The notes under the pieces were generated by a model. It ran no database searches. It was not told the origin of the DNA and worked only from the letters and a program-made list of their open reading frames with translations. Positions 11,174-21,908 of a DNA stretch of 55,363 nucleotides are shown in pieces. The position numbers and the translations under genes are program-made. How positions within the stretch are numbered: position 1 is the first letter of the stretch; every line of letters begins with the position of its first letter. The stretch spans positions 1 to 55,363 of the forward strand of contig JAHBMJ010005903.1 in NCBI GenBank assembly GCA_018398765.1. Direction: 5' to 3'. Source of the DNA: Chromera velia. Lineage: Eukaryota > Sar > Chromeraceae.

Positions 11174-14052
11174 ATGCCGGTTGCTCCAGCTGTTGCTTGT
11201 GCTCAAGTCCTTATTTTCATTGGACTCTTCTCTCAGGCTGCTGCCCGCTCTTCTTTTCACTCTGTCTCGCTTCTGTTTGTTAAGTGCTGTTCCATCCTTC
11301 AGCAATTTGTCTCTGCAACCAAACAAGCGCTTGTCCTGTGCCACTCTTCGTCTCTCCATAACGTACCGTTGCATTGCTTTTGAAAGGAAAAGGAGGGGGC
11401 CTAATAGTAAGGGAGGTTGCATGTTTTTCTCATGTACTCCGCCCGACAGATACCATTAAAAAAGGGGGGATGTGATCTGCCTGCTGTTGTGCATGTGCAA
11501 GCACTCGTTATCAATCGATGCATGTTGGGCTTGTTTCGTCTCGCTCCTGCTGATTGCCTGGCTGAGTTGGACTGTGTGTACAGAGAAGAGAAGAATCATT
11601 CAACTACAATCCCGCCTGTCTCGGTGAATTGACTGATCGATAATTGCATTGATGGTAAGAGACCGAATTTGATCGATAAATTGATCGATGCATGTTGGCT
11701 GTCTATACAATTAATCAGGGAGCGCAGCGAAGATGGGGGGATCGAGGGTCGCATCCCGACGTGGAATGTCAGATGTCTTCAGATGGAAGGACAGCTGTGT
11801 CTCTTTCTTTCCCCTTCTCGCCAGGCAGGCAGGGTGCAGGGTTGCCTGATTTTTCCTTCTCCTCGATGGGTTGCAGCATGTCATGCACACGTCGATGAAT
11901 GCATGGAATACTAATTTGTCTTCATCGTAACACAAAAAGAACAATGGCTTCTGTTCCATGTTTTCTTACTCTTCCCGCGTATGAGACCGATGTCAGTAGA
12001 TGTCAGATCCCACTGCCTGCTAGACTAGCTGCCAGATGCTCCGACTATAGGGCTCTGAAAAAGATGTAGAGCCCTTTGGTTGGGTCGATCGCTTATAGCT
12101 GTGGGATTCTCAGAACTGGTCTCAAAAGCGCTTGACGAGCAGAATATGTACAGCCTGAGGCGTTGAGAGCCGGTCTAGGAGCCGGTCTTAATACTTACCT
12201 AAATACTTACTTACTTATTTAATTGTGGTTAAGCCTAAGGTTTCCGAAACCAGAGATAAATGACAACCTGATAAACCCTAATCTCTACAGACCAGCGAAG
12301 GTCTATGTGGAGATACAGGTTATCTTGGAGTTCACAGATTGTAATTATGTTCATGCATGGTCCCTTGTTCAAGTCCACTTCTCTGCTAAGATCAAACCGT
12401 TATTTCTGATCGATCTCCGATTTAATTGCATGCATTCTTGCTTACATACATTTCAGTTGCTGGAGCCGGTTGGGGCCGTCATGAAGTGCACGCGCCCTGC
12501 CGGTTGGGGCCGTCAGGAACTGTCTTTCTTGCTCATGCCATTATATGCTTGACGCAGCGACTCAGGCTTTAAGTTGGTTCACAACACAACCCTTAATGAT
12601 CAATATATACGGCTAACAAGTTACGACAATTTAATAATAATAATAAGTAATAATAAGCTATATATCATTGTTAGTATATGGCGAGACTAGTGGGGAGAAG
12701 TAGCAATAAGCCATACTGTGATTCAATGTGACTCACAGATGAATCATGAATCATATCATGAATGGAATTCAAACTAAACTGCATTAAACTGCAATGGTGA
12801 TAAAATTATTTGATATGAGGCTAGATATAAAGTTAAATCTACCTGAAAATCTACATAAATTGTTATAGCCAACTTATAGGGTACGTAGAAACTATGGAGG
12901 CTAGATATGAAGCTGGTCTAAGAGGCTAGTAAGAACTTAGCTCAGCTGGAGTATGCTGCTTGGCAGCTGCCAGGACTTGTATGGAGGAAGAAGGAGGCTA
13001 CATGCTGATTTCACCAGCTAAGATTGGCGTGCGGCGCGGCCGGGGCTTGGCCGGCCATAGCCGCGCGGCGACGGTGCACACGCGCGGCCTGCAAATTAAG
13101 CAAGTGTAAAATTTTGCTGCTCCACACACGTTTTAAACTACTATCCCGCAAAACAAATTTGATTGCGTTCACAGTTCCACTCATCCAAGTCTCATCGAAG
13201 GAGCTTGTTCTTTTCATCTGCCAAAGTCCGCTGAAGCCCCTAAAGTATCTGCGTGGCAGCCTGTGGCTTCCAAGTAGCAAAGAAAGACACAGTGTCGAAA
13301 TTTCGCTGCTCCTGCAACACCATGCTTTCTTGTAGGAGACGTGATGTCGAACAGTCATCATACACTCATCAGATTGAGTCTCGGACATTGAACCAAGCAA
13401 ACAAGGACGCTGTTTGCTGAACATTGTATCGGTGTGACAATATCGGACTGTCCACACGAAGTGAACAATCACTACCTGCAGAAGTACCAGATGTAAAGGG
13501 CCTGCATAGTTGTTCCATTTTTTCGTGCAACAAAGCCGCAAAACATTTTCAGGGCAGCGGTCTCGTGTTGTGTTGTGTTGTGTCGGTCATATTGTGGCGT
13601 GACTGAGGAAAAACCTGCGAAGCAATGTCGACAGCGCCCCGGGGTGCCTGTGTTGTGGCCTTGGGCAAGTTTCCGTGATGTCTCTCGGAAGTTTCCGAAA
13701 GAATTCCCTGAGAGGTCGATATCAACATTAGCTTTGATGGATCGCTGTTCAGTTATCGATTGGTTGTTTTCGCTCGGGTTTGTACAGATTGCATTATGAT
13801 GTATGTCGTGCATGAACAGATTTGTGGTTGTGTGAATTGGTCTGTCTATGTATGTGCCGTATGTGCCTTTTTTCTTTTATTCCAATTTGAGACGTCAACT
13901 TTCCCGTTGATTTGTGTCTGCATATCAGACTGATTGTTGTCACACAGCTCGTTTCTTCCACAGCAACCCGAAGGTCAATTTGCTAGATATCTGTGCATCC
14001 CCATTGTATTATCTGCTGTCTCTTGTGGCTGCTTTCCTCTGACTGATCGATG
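11174..14052. other. Long interval, no gene recognised
   Basis: About 2.9 kb without a convincing exon chain. It includes an AT-rich portion (12590-12870) and a GC-rich patch (13020-13100, with GGCCGGCC and CGCGCGGC) that resembles in composition the patch near 6870-6945. Short open frames at 12223-12552 and 13011-13541 show no recognisable features and lack consistent splice partners. Confidence 0.45.
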
Positions 14053-14865
14053 CAGCGTACTCCGAGGAGGGGCAGTTCGAACCTTTTGCAGATGTGGAAC
14101 AATTCGAGCAACACTGTCAAACGTTCTCTGAGAATCTGCTAAGAACACCCTTTTCCACGAACAGCGATTGGAATTCGGTGGATTGCCTACAGGAAGAGCA
14201 CCAAGGGTGCAGTGGCTTCGATCGCCGTTCGACAGCAGATGGACTCTCTACTTACGGGCAGAGGGGCAGGTATCCCTGTCTCTGCTCAGAAACCTCTCAT
14301 CCCTGAACATTCGGAAGTTTGTCGAGGTGATTCAGCAATCCGCTCGCCCCCATCAACCGAATATCTTCTTGCGGGTGCTGCAGGAGCTGAGAGAGAGCAG
14401 AGCGAGTGCGACCAAGAGATCCAACAACGCGATCGCAGACCGACCACCGGTTACTACTCTTCATGTATTCCCAACAGGTAAGGCCTGTTTGTGACTCGTT
14501 TGCGACTGCTTCCGGGACTCTTGTGGGTGGGGAAAAGGATATACGGGATTGCAAACGCTCTTGAACTGATTTCATGTAGGGAGAGACACACAATCGCGAT
14601 CCAAACACGGAAAAAGGCAACGAGGCAGAACAAAAGTGCAGCCAACGGCCGAGAACCTCCTGTTGATTTCTCATCATCCATTCATTTCCCTTCGTCCTTT
14701 CTGCAGCTCCGAAGGCTTCGATTCGATCTCCTGAGATTCTGTCAGTCAAAGAAGAGTAACAGCGCACGAGACGAGGCTTTGTGCAAAAACTTTCAGCATT
14801 TTCTTCTGCGCGCCAGTCGGCCATTGTGCCCCCTTTCCCAGTCCGCCGCCTTGCCATTTTCATGA
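14053..14865 (+). other. Probable exon cluster of an uncharacterised gene
   Basis: After an acceptor-like GATGCA-G at 14052, frame 3 reads a plausible protein (AYSEEGQFEPFADVEQ, then FSENLLRTPF) until a stop at 14304. Two other plus frames are open from about 14150 to 14480, where a strong donor (AACAG|GTAAGG) follows. One of them has a helical-repeat look (SLSLLRNLSSLNIRKFVEVIQ). After an acceptor at 14706, joining that frame in phase gives 17 more codons and a TAA at 14757. I cannot decide which frame is used, and no family is recognised. Confidence 0.3.
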
Positions 14866-15044
14866 CAATTGCCCAGCGACAGCGCCCTTCTCTCTTTATT
14901 TTCTGGCCCAACGCTGTCTTAATGGCTCGGTGCCTCTAGCGGCTCCCCCCTTCTCTCTCCCTTGTGCGTGTCTCCGAGAATTCCAACGCAATTTGAGTGT
15001 ACTGGGCAAGCCCCTGGCTGCTTTTTTGCCAGGCGGTCTCAAAA

Positions 15045-15616
15045 TGAAGGAATATGGTTGTCGCTTCAAATTATCTTGTCCTGATTCCCTCATTGCGATC
15101 CTTTCAGACATTCCGGGACCAGCAGATGACGGCATTGCGTCTGCTTCCTTGGCAGCTTCTTCGTCTTCTTCCGCTGCGAGCAGCTCGCTCCCTCCTCCTG
15201 ATGCTGAGAGTCTGCTTCGAGAGGCGCTTCTCAGCACCTCCTCGCAGGGAGAAAGGAAGAGGGAGGGAGTGCTGAAGGCCCTCAGATGCATGGCTGCATC
15301 CTTCTTGAAGGAGAAACAGGACCTTCTGGAGACAGAGTGCGGATTCGAGAGGGTTGTCAGAGTGAGTGAGGACGGTCAAAATCTACGTTTCCAACGCAGT
15401 GTTCAGCTCGGTCAGCAGGCTGCAGCAGGCCTTGACAGATGCCCTCTTGTCTGTGATGAAGACCTCGAAGCACTTTCAGCCTTCAATAAAGCATCCGAGA
15501 GTCTGTTGAATCAGTTTCGGCAGAGGAGAGAAGGGGTCGAATTCAGAGGAGACAGAGGGCAGGGTTCTTCATTCTTTGTCGACAACTCACAAGACATCCT
15601 CCCTAGTCTGACCTAG
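15045..15616 (+). CDS. Uncharacterised Ser/Ala-rich ORF
   Basis: An open frame of about 190 codons from an ATG at 15045 (MKEYGCRF) to a TAG at 15614-15616. It has a Ser/Ala run, a charged helix-prone middle (LLREALLSTSSQGERKREG) and a polar C-terminus. It stays open upstream to about 14930, so the start is uncertain and it may be an internal or terminal exon of the gene above. No family recognised. Confidence 0.35.
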
Positions 15617-16872
15617 CGTGATGTTTCTAGAAAGCATACGTATGGTCTGTTTACATTCGTCTCACACTAGCTCTTGACCCTGGAGTGATGATGGAGAACA
15701 CGTCGGTCGAACAAGAGTAGAGAAAGGCTGTGCAACGTTTCTTCTCACAGGCATTCACCCTGAAGACTATGACTGCATTCCTTGAAGGAAGGAGGGAGGG
15801 GGCAGATCTGGACCCTGCAGATTCAGTGCTTCTCTGTCTGTTGAAGCAGTCCAAAGCACTAGACGGCCGCCGCTGGATGTTTCCCCCCTCCCAGCGGTGG
15901 ACCTCCCAAAATCTAGTCAGCAGTAAGACCACATGGAAGAATGGTCTGGAGCACGAGACTGAGAGGACTGTGTAGCTCCCCTGTGACTTCTTCTTCCTCA
16001 TTGGCCAGGAGAAACGGCAACAGACGCACTCAGGTTGGTTTCCAAGAACTAGAGAGAGGTGATCTCTGGAATTGCTCAAACACGTTCAGCTCTTTTCAAT
16101 TATTCGTGTTAGGGAAACCTTTTCAGTTCAAAGGCAGAGACTTTGTTTGTCCCACAGGCGCAAAGGTGAATAATATACGGACTCTTGCACAGACAGAGGA
16201 GTGTTAGAGATGGTGCAATTCAGAAAGGGAAGAGAAGCCAGCTGAAATCATCTCAGCAGCGACATTAGGAATGAAATCAAAGAGCCGAGGAATACGCATC
16301 GCAGAAGAAGGTCCTGCACAGTGAGGTTGAGCGAAAGATTAAAGAGAAGTACCAGTATGAGCACGGAAGAAAAAAAACGAGCCTCCACAACCTGTCACGA
16401 AGGGGTTCAGGCAAGCTGTCCTTCCTCAAATATTTCAGCGGTATTTCTTTGTCCTTATGCTTTCTTTCTGCAGCAATGAGTGACCAGTTGTCAGCGGAAC
16501 CCAAAGGGAGAGTGCCTGACGACTTTTGCACGAAAGAAAAAATGGTGGGCTGAGCAGCACGAAGCGCGCAGACACTAAATTTCTTCATCGGTTTTTTCTC
16601 CATCTTTTCTTCTTCTGGATGGGTAGATGGGTGGATTAATGAATAAAGTGAGGCAGCAGGCATAAAGAGGCAAGGAATACAGGAAAGCCATACTATTTGT
16701 CTTTGCTCATCGTACCGCCTTCATTTCCTGTCTGTTCAGAGGTCCAGGGGTCGCATAAATGCGGTGTCTCTGATTTTGGGGTCGAGAGGGATCAGGTACG
16801 CACAATGCCATGCAGACGTTTTCAGATCGTCCTGAACTCAATCGCCCACACATGCATTCTTCTTTGTAGAGG

Positions 16873-17270
16873 GCGCTGACCACAACACCAATAACAACTT
16901 TCAGACACTCCCCTTTGACCTGGCGATGGAGATGATGAACCTGATGTCGAGACAGACAGAGGCCTCTGTCATGGCCTCGATATTAGAGGGGAGTGGAGAG
17001 GAGGGACTGATGTATGGTCCTCTCACAGGCGTTGTGGGGGATATCGCTGAGGGTTCTGAAGCGCTGCTCCGATGCCTTCCCTTCTCACGCACGACTATCG
17101 CTCGGAGGGGGTTCGTGTATCGGTGGCTGCCCCTCCGTGATTCAAATCATACCACAGAGGGAGAGCACAGTACAGAGACACTAGATCCCTCGTCAGACAT
17201 CTCTCTCTGTCTGCAGAGTGCCCATGCACAAGAGATGCTGAAGGAGTGGGAGATCGGAGGGGTCGTTTAG
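16873..17270 (+). CDS. Uncharacterised exon, about 132 codons, ends in stop
   Basis: It follows an acceptor-like TTTGTAG near 16869 and runs open to a TAG at 17268-17270. The protein reads LPFDLAMEMMNLMSRQTEAS early, then LTGVVGDIAEGSEALLRCL, and ends EMLKEWEIGGVV. It looks like a folded, partly helical segment. Upstream exon candidates at 15760-15925 and 16740-16795 do not give a consistent phase. No function can be assigned. Confidence 0.35.
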
Positions 17271-17532
17271 GTAACTGTGCACGTCCAGTCTCACTCGCGT
17301 GTGTGGGATGTGTCACCTCGCAGGTGCGAGGCTGAGCTCTTCGCTTTGCGTTCCCTTCTGATCACTTTCCTTTCAAAGCGCACAGATGAGGGGGGAGGGA
17401 AAGAGAGAGAGGGTAGCTTTCTCACTGAGGTGAAACCTGCTCACTCCTCTACGGGAGGGCAGGAACGCTCTCACACACAAACCTCCAAGCAAACTCTGAT
17501 ACCCCTCGAGTGCCTGTGAACGCTTCCACAGG

Positions 17533-18659
17533 GTGCGAAAAAGACTGGTTGCAATCCCTTCTCACCTGGTTGGGTTGGGATCTGTCGTACATCATGCGTT
17601 CGGGTGCACAGGAAGAGGAACAGAGCTCTGGAAGGGGGAGGGGTCAAGCCAGCACACAGAAGGGGAGGAAGGAGGTGGTGTAGACACGCAGGCGACCGAG
17701 GTCCCCACTCACGATCATCTCACCCATCCGGTTCTCCCGATTCGACCCTATGTGATCGACTGGCATGGGTTTTTCCAAAGATGCCAAGCCCTTACCAACA
17801 AATTGAGAGAGCAGAGTGGGGGTCGTTATTCTGGAAATGGTCATGGGCGCATCACAGCGATCAAAACATTCCGAGACACCCACTCTCAGACCCTCCTTCC
17901 CTTCCTTTGTATCGATCACAGCACCGCAAAAATACACATCGTTCCACCAAATCTCTCACCCAAGAAGCAAAGAGGGCAGGGGATTGCAGCTGCAGCCCCA
18001 GCTGCGGTAGCTGCTTCTTCAGCATCCTCTTCTTTGCAAAAGATACCCAGTAGCAATGCTCCAGAACCCCTGTCGGTTTTCGACAAGCGCAGCAGAGCAG
18101 AGAGAAGGAGGCGGCCCCCCAGCTTCGAAGAAGCCGAAACCGAAGGCAAAGCCCGTACCGGAGACAGGTTGCAGGCAGCAGGATCATAGGCACGGAGGTC
18201 ATGACCCGACACCTCCGTCGAGAGGGGGGGGATTCGGTGGTCCGGGAGGGAGGGGGGGGGGTGGAAACAGACGGGAGCCTCGAGGAGGTCACGGCGGCGG
18301 TGGCAAAGGAATTGGTCGGGGTGGTCGAGGAGATGCAGGAGGGAATGGTGGGGGAAAGTCCTCTGGTGGAGCTGGCAAGAGGACTGTGAAGCCTACTGTT
18401 GACAAGCGTCTCCTCAGGGATTGCTCTACCAAGAATAAGGGGCACTTCAATGTCTCTCGTCTCTCTCTCTCTCTCTCTCTCTTCCTCTGTTCTTCCTTCG
18501 TTCCGTCTGAACCACGGTGCACGCTTTCGCTAACCCCTCCAGGGCCAGCTGAACCAACACGATCAACATTCATCATCAGTACGCAGACCTCGATCGTTTC
18601 TGAAGCGAAGCAAGTCAGGAGGTGCAGACATCTCGATTCACTTCATTCCTTCAAATTAA
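17533..18659 (+). CDS. RGG-rich, probable RNA-binding C-terminal exons
   Basis: Two overlapping open frames occur. The first (17533-18189) includes RPYVIDWHGFFQRCQALTNK. The second, read to a donor-like GTCTCT after 18451, has a basic stretch (SKKPKPKAKPVPE) followed by many GG, RGG and GRGG units. An exon at 18543-18659 after a CCTCCAG acceptor keeps phase 0, reads SVRRPRSFLKRSKSGG and ends with TAA at 18657. RGG tracts are typical of RNA-binding proteins, so an RNA-related role is inferred. The join between the two frames is not resolved, and the same strand could continue into the next gene, whose candidate start is only 26 nt downstream. Confidence 0.4.
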
Positions 18660-18685
18660 TTTCGAAGTCCACCAGCTTTGTCGCG

Positions 18686-20898
18686 ATGAACGCACACGCA
18701 TTCATGGAAAGTTTCAATCTCGCTCCGGTACGTACCCATTCCCGTAGCAGAGATGCTGGCCTACCTGAAAGGCCAGCTCCGCTCTCGCGGAGTTTCGCGT
18801 CTGGTACTCGGATGCTGCCTTTTGGTGCAGAACGCTGCGGAGGTCTACAGACCTTTACCTCCCGGAGGTGACCTCCCTGTGTTTCCCCCTTCTCATCCGT
18901 ATGGGGAAGTTCCGCTCCGTGGTTTTGAACCTGTTGAGAGGTTTTGCGCCGATTCTGTCGACTCAAGACATTGACAGAATTGTAGCACAGTTTGGGTCCA
19001 CGACCGATGGGGTCTTCAACGTTAGCGTGAACCAGCTAAACACAACCTATGAGGAAGTGGAGCCCGTTCTGCCACCCCCAGAATCTGCGACGGTTGGTGC
19101 ATTCTTTCTGTATGCGTCTTGTGATCCTGATTCAGCCTTCAAGTCCCGTCAGATGCATGCATACAAAGATGGTGCATGTATGGTAGGGCGGATGAACCTG
19201 CAGTTCTGCATCCGATTCAATTCAATCCGATTCCGTGGTCAAGACCAGCGCATCCCTCCTTGTGCGTGTGCGTGCAGCTTCTAAACATGGTGCGCTATTT
19301 TGCATACAGACGGGACGCGATGTCAGGGCCCCATGCAGCAAGGCTGCTGCAGATGTACAGGGTGCCGGACGACGTAAGTCTGACTTTATGGAGTGCATGT
19401 GCGCGATTGCGCGTATGGGTATGATCGAATATATGTGAGGGTGTGCAGCTTTCGGCGAGTGTCTGCAAGTCGGTGTGTGCATGTGTGCAAGTGTTCATGC
19501 GTATGAGAGCAAAGTGTTTTGGGTGTTTGAGACTCCTTGCAAGCACAAAGTCCGATCGTCTCGATTCTCTCCTCGAACAACGTCTACTCAACGTATTTTT
19601 TCTTTTTGCATTTCATCAAACTGGATGATACCTTTGCAGGCTTGGCAGGGAATAATGGCCAAAGCCATCACCCACCAGCGTGTGAACACGCAGAGCTTCG
19701 CGAACGCGCTTGCGGTGAGTGAGTGAGCGAGAAAATGATAGAGTGAGTGAGAGCATGAACAGATAAGTGAGGGAGCGAGTGACTGAGCGACTGCGTTAAT
19801 GAGTGAGTCAGTGAGCAAGACAGTGAGTGACCAAGTGAATGACTAAGCCAGGGGGTGGGTGAGTGAGTGATGGGTTGAGTGAAAAATGGGATAAGTAAGT
19901 GAGCCAGCGAGCAAGTGAGTTAGGAGATGAATGAGTGAGTGAGAGTGAGTGAGTGAGTGATTGGGTGAGTGACTGACCGAGACAAGGAGTTAGTGAGTAT
20001 ATGAGCGAGTGAGTAAGTAAGTGATTGAGCAGATGGGTGAGCCAGCGAGTGATGGAGTGAGCGAGTGAATGAATGAGTGCGTGAGTGAGTGAGTAAGTGC
20101 TTGAGGGAGCGAGCAAGACTCAGAGTGAGTAAGTGAGGGAGTGAATGAATGAACAAATGAATGAATGAATGAATGAATGAGCGAACGAGCAAGACAGTGT
20201 GAAAAGTGAATGAGTGAGTGAGTGAGTGAGTGAGTGAGTGAGTGAATGAATGAATAAATGAATGAGCGAACGAGCAAGACAGTGAGTGAGCGAGTCATTG
20301 AGCGAGTGAGTGAGCGGCTATGTAGGTGTTCGAGTGAGGCTGAGTGAGCAAGAGAGTGAATAAGTGGATAAGTGAACGAGTAAGTGATCTATAGAGTGAT
20401 GCAGTGACCATTTGAGCGAAAGAGTGAGCGAGCGAGTGGGTGATTTGGTAAGTGAGCAAGTGAGCAGATGGGTGAGTAAGAGAGTGAGTGATTGGGTAAG
20501 TGAGAGACCGAGACGGTCAGTGAGCGAGCGTGTGAATAACTGATAGAGTGAGTGAGTGAGTGAGTGAGTGAGTGAATGATTGGGTAAGTGAGCGATCGAG
20601 ACACTTAGTGAGCGAGCGAGTGAGTGGGCCTTCCACAAGTGCGCGAGTGTTTGAGTGAGTGAAGGGATGAGTGAAAGAGCGAGCGAGTGAGAGAGTGAGT
20701 GAGCGAGTGAGTAAGTAAGCGAATGAGTCAGGGATCGAGCAAATATATGGGCGAGCAAGTAGGCAAGTGAAGGAGTGAGCGAGCGAGTGAGTGAATACAT
20801 GAGTTAATTAGTGGGTCCATTAGTAAGTGGGTTTCCTTACGGGTACAGTAACTCCTTGAACCCGCTGTGCCCTGCAGATTCGGGAAGAGCTGATTTGA
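18686..20898 (+). CDS. Uncharacterised helical protein, about 185 residues
   Basis: Well-supported exons: 18772-19092, 19278-19373 (donor GTAAGT), 19640-19714 (donor GTGAGT) and 20878-20898, the last encoding IREELI-stop. All are phase 0. A candidate first exon is 18686-18727 (MNAHAFMESF, donor GTACGT), but it needs an intron of only 44 nt, so the N-terminus is unsure. The protein has an aromatic helical start (AEFRVWYSDAAFW), a segment ILSTQDIDRIVAQFGSTTDG, then helices LLNMVRYFAYRRDAMSG, AWQGIMAKAITHQRV and SFANALAIREELI. It looks like an alpha-helical repeat fold; no family is recognised. The last intron (19715-20877) is almost entirely satellite. Confidence 0.5.
19721..20810. repeat. 1.1-kb (TGAG)n-type degenerate satellite
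   Basis: About 1.1 kb of four-base units related to TGAG, with TGAA, GCGA and AATG variants. It starts right after the GTGAGT donor at 19715 and fills the intron. Minus-strand 'SLTHSLTHS' frames over it are artefacts of the repeat. Confidence 0.93.
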
Positions 20899-21628
20899 GC
20901 GAGGCCGAGCGAGACAGGAGAGCTGCATGGTTCAACCGAACAAATGTTCTGACTCCTTCGGCCTTTTTTGTTTCGGCAATGAGCTTTCTATGTTCTCTTC
21001 TGGCTAACTGTCTATTCTATCAATGCTTTCCATGCGTGATGAGATGTAGCTGCACTCCCTTGACTTCTTCTTCTTCCAAAGAGTGCATGTGCATTCTGTA
21101 AGTCTCTCCAACTGAGTATGCTTCCATTGGTGGAATGCGGAACAGCATGCAGGCACTGGGGGGGTCAGGTCACCAATGCGTGAGGGGCCCGAGGTGCCTG
21201 AGGGGCCCGCCGTTCCGTCTGTGCATGCCATTGGTCAGCAGAGAGAGAGGAAGACATGCGGAGTCCAGCTAGTCTGTTGTTGGTTGGATGAAAGGCATGG
21301 TGGAAGATAGGGGTAATGGATACATGAATGGGAATTCGACTGGCTCCATTCCTGCATGACTCACTGCATGATAGTTCTCTTCGATCCACACCGTCAGAGT
21401 GCATGGTCGAGATATATATTAATAATAGTACTTTTATGACGTCCGAATTCCCTGCATATTCTTTGTGCATTTACCAGTTCCATTTTGCTTTTTCCGTCTT
21501 CGTCTCCGCTCCTCGCCCGTTCGATCCTCAGATTCAAATCCGTTTGCCTTTCCCCTTTCTCAAGTTTGTACCCGGTAACCTTCATCCACCTCCATGCATT
21601 GTCTGTCTGTGAGGTGAAGGAGCGGCAC
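20899..21628. other. Short intergenic interval
   Basis: No exon chain is seen between the stop at 20896-20898 and the next exon candidates. It contains a small repeated GC motif (GAGGGGCCCG at about 21181 and 21200). Open frames are short on both strands. Confidence 0.35.
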
Positions 21629-21908
21629 ATGCAGTTGAGTGACAAACTCTGCCACAAGACTGTGCAGATAGAAGACCCAGCGATTTTGCAGTGAGTTATT
21701 TGCAATTGAGATGCATTGCGATCAAGCCGTACGGGAGGATCCGAGAGGCGTGCGTGTTGGTGTGCCTCCACCATGCTCACGCGTTCTCTCACTGTGATCC
21801 CTTGTCCCTTTCCTGGACACTCCTTTGGTTCTGTCCGGCCTAGCTCTCTCCTCTCTCCTCGCCGACTTCCAATGAGTCTGCCCGTATATGTGTGCAACTT
21901 GTTTGCAG

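Noticed and set aside
19808-20800. Minus-strand frames rich in SLTHSL repeats
   Set aside because: Products of the TGAG satellite in an intron of a plus-strand gene; no start, domain or splice logic.
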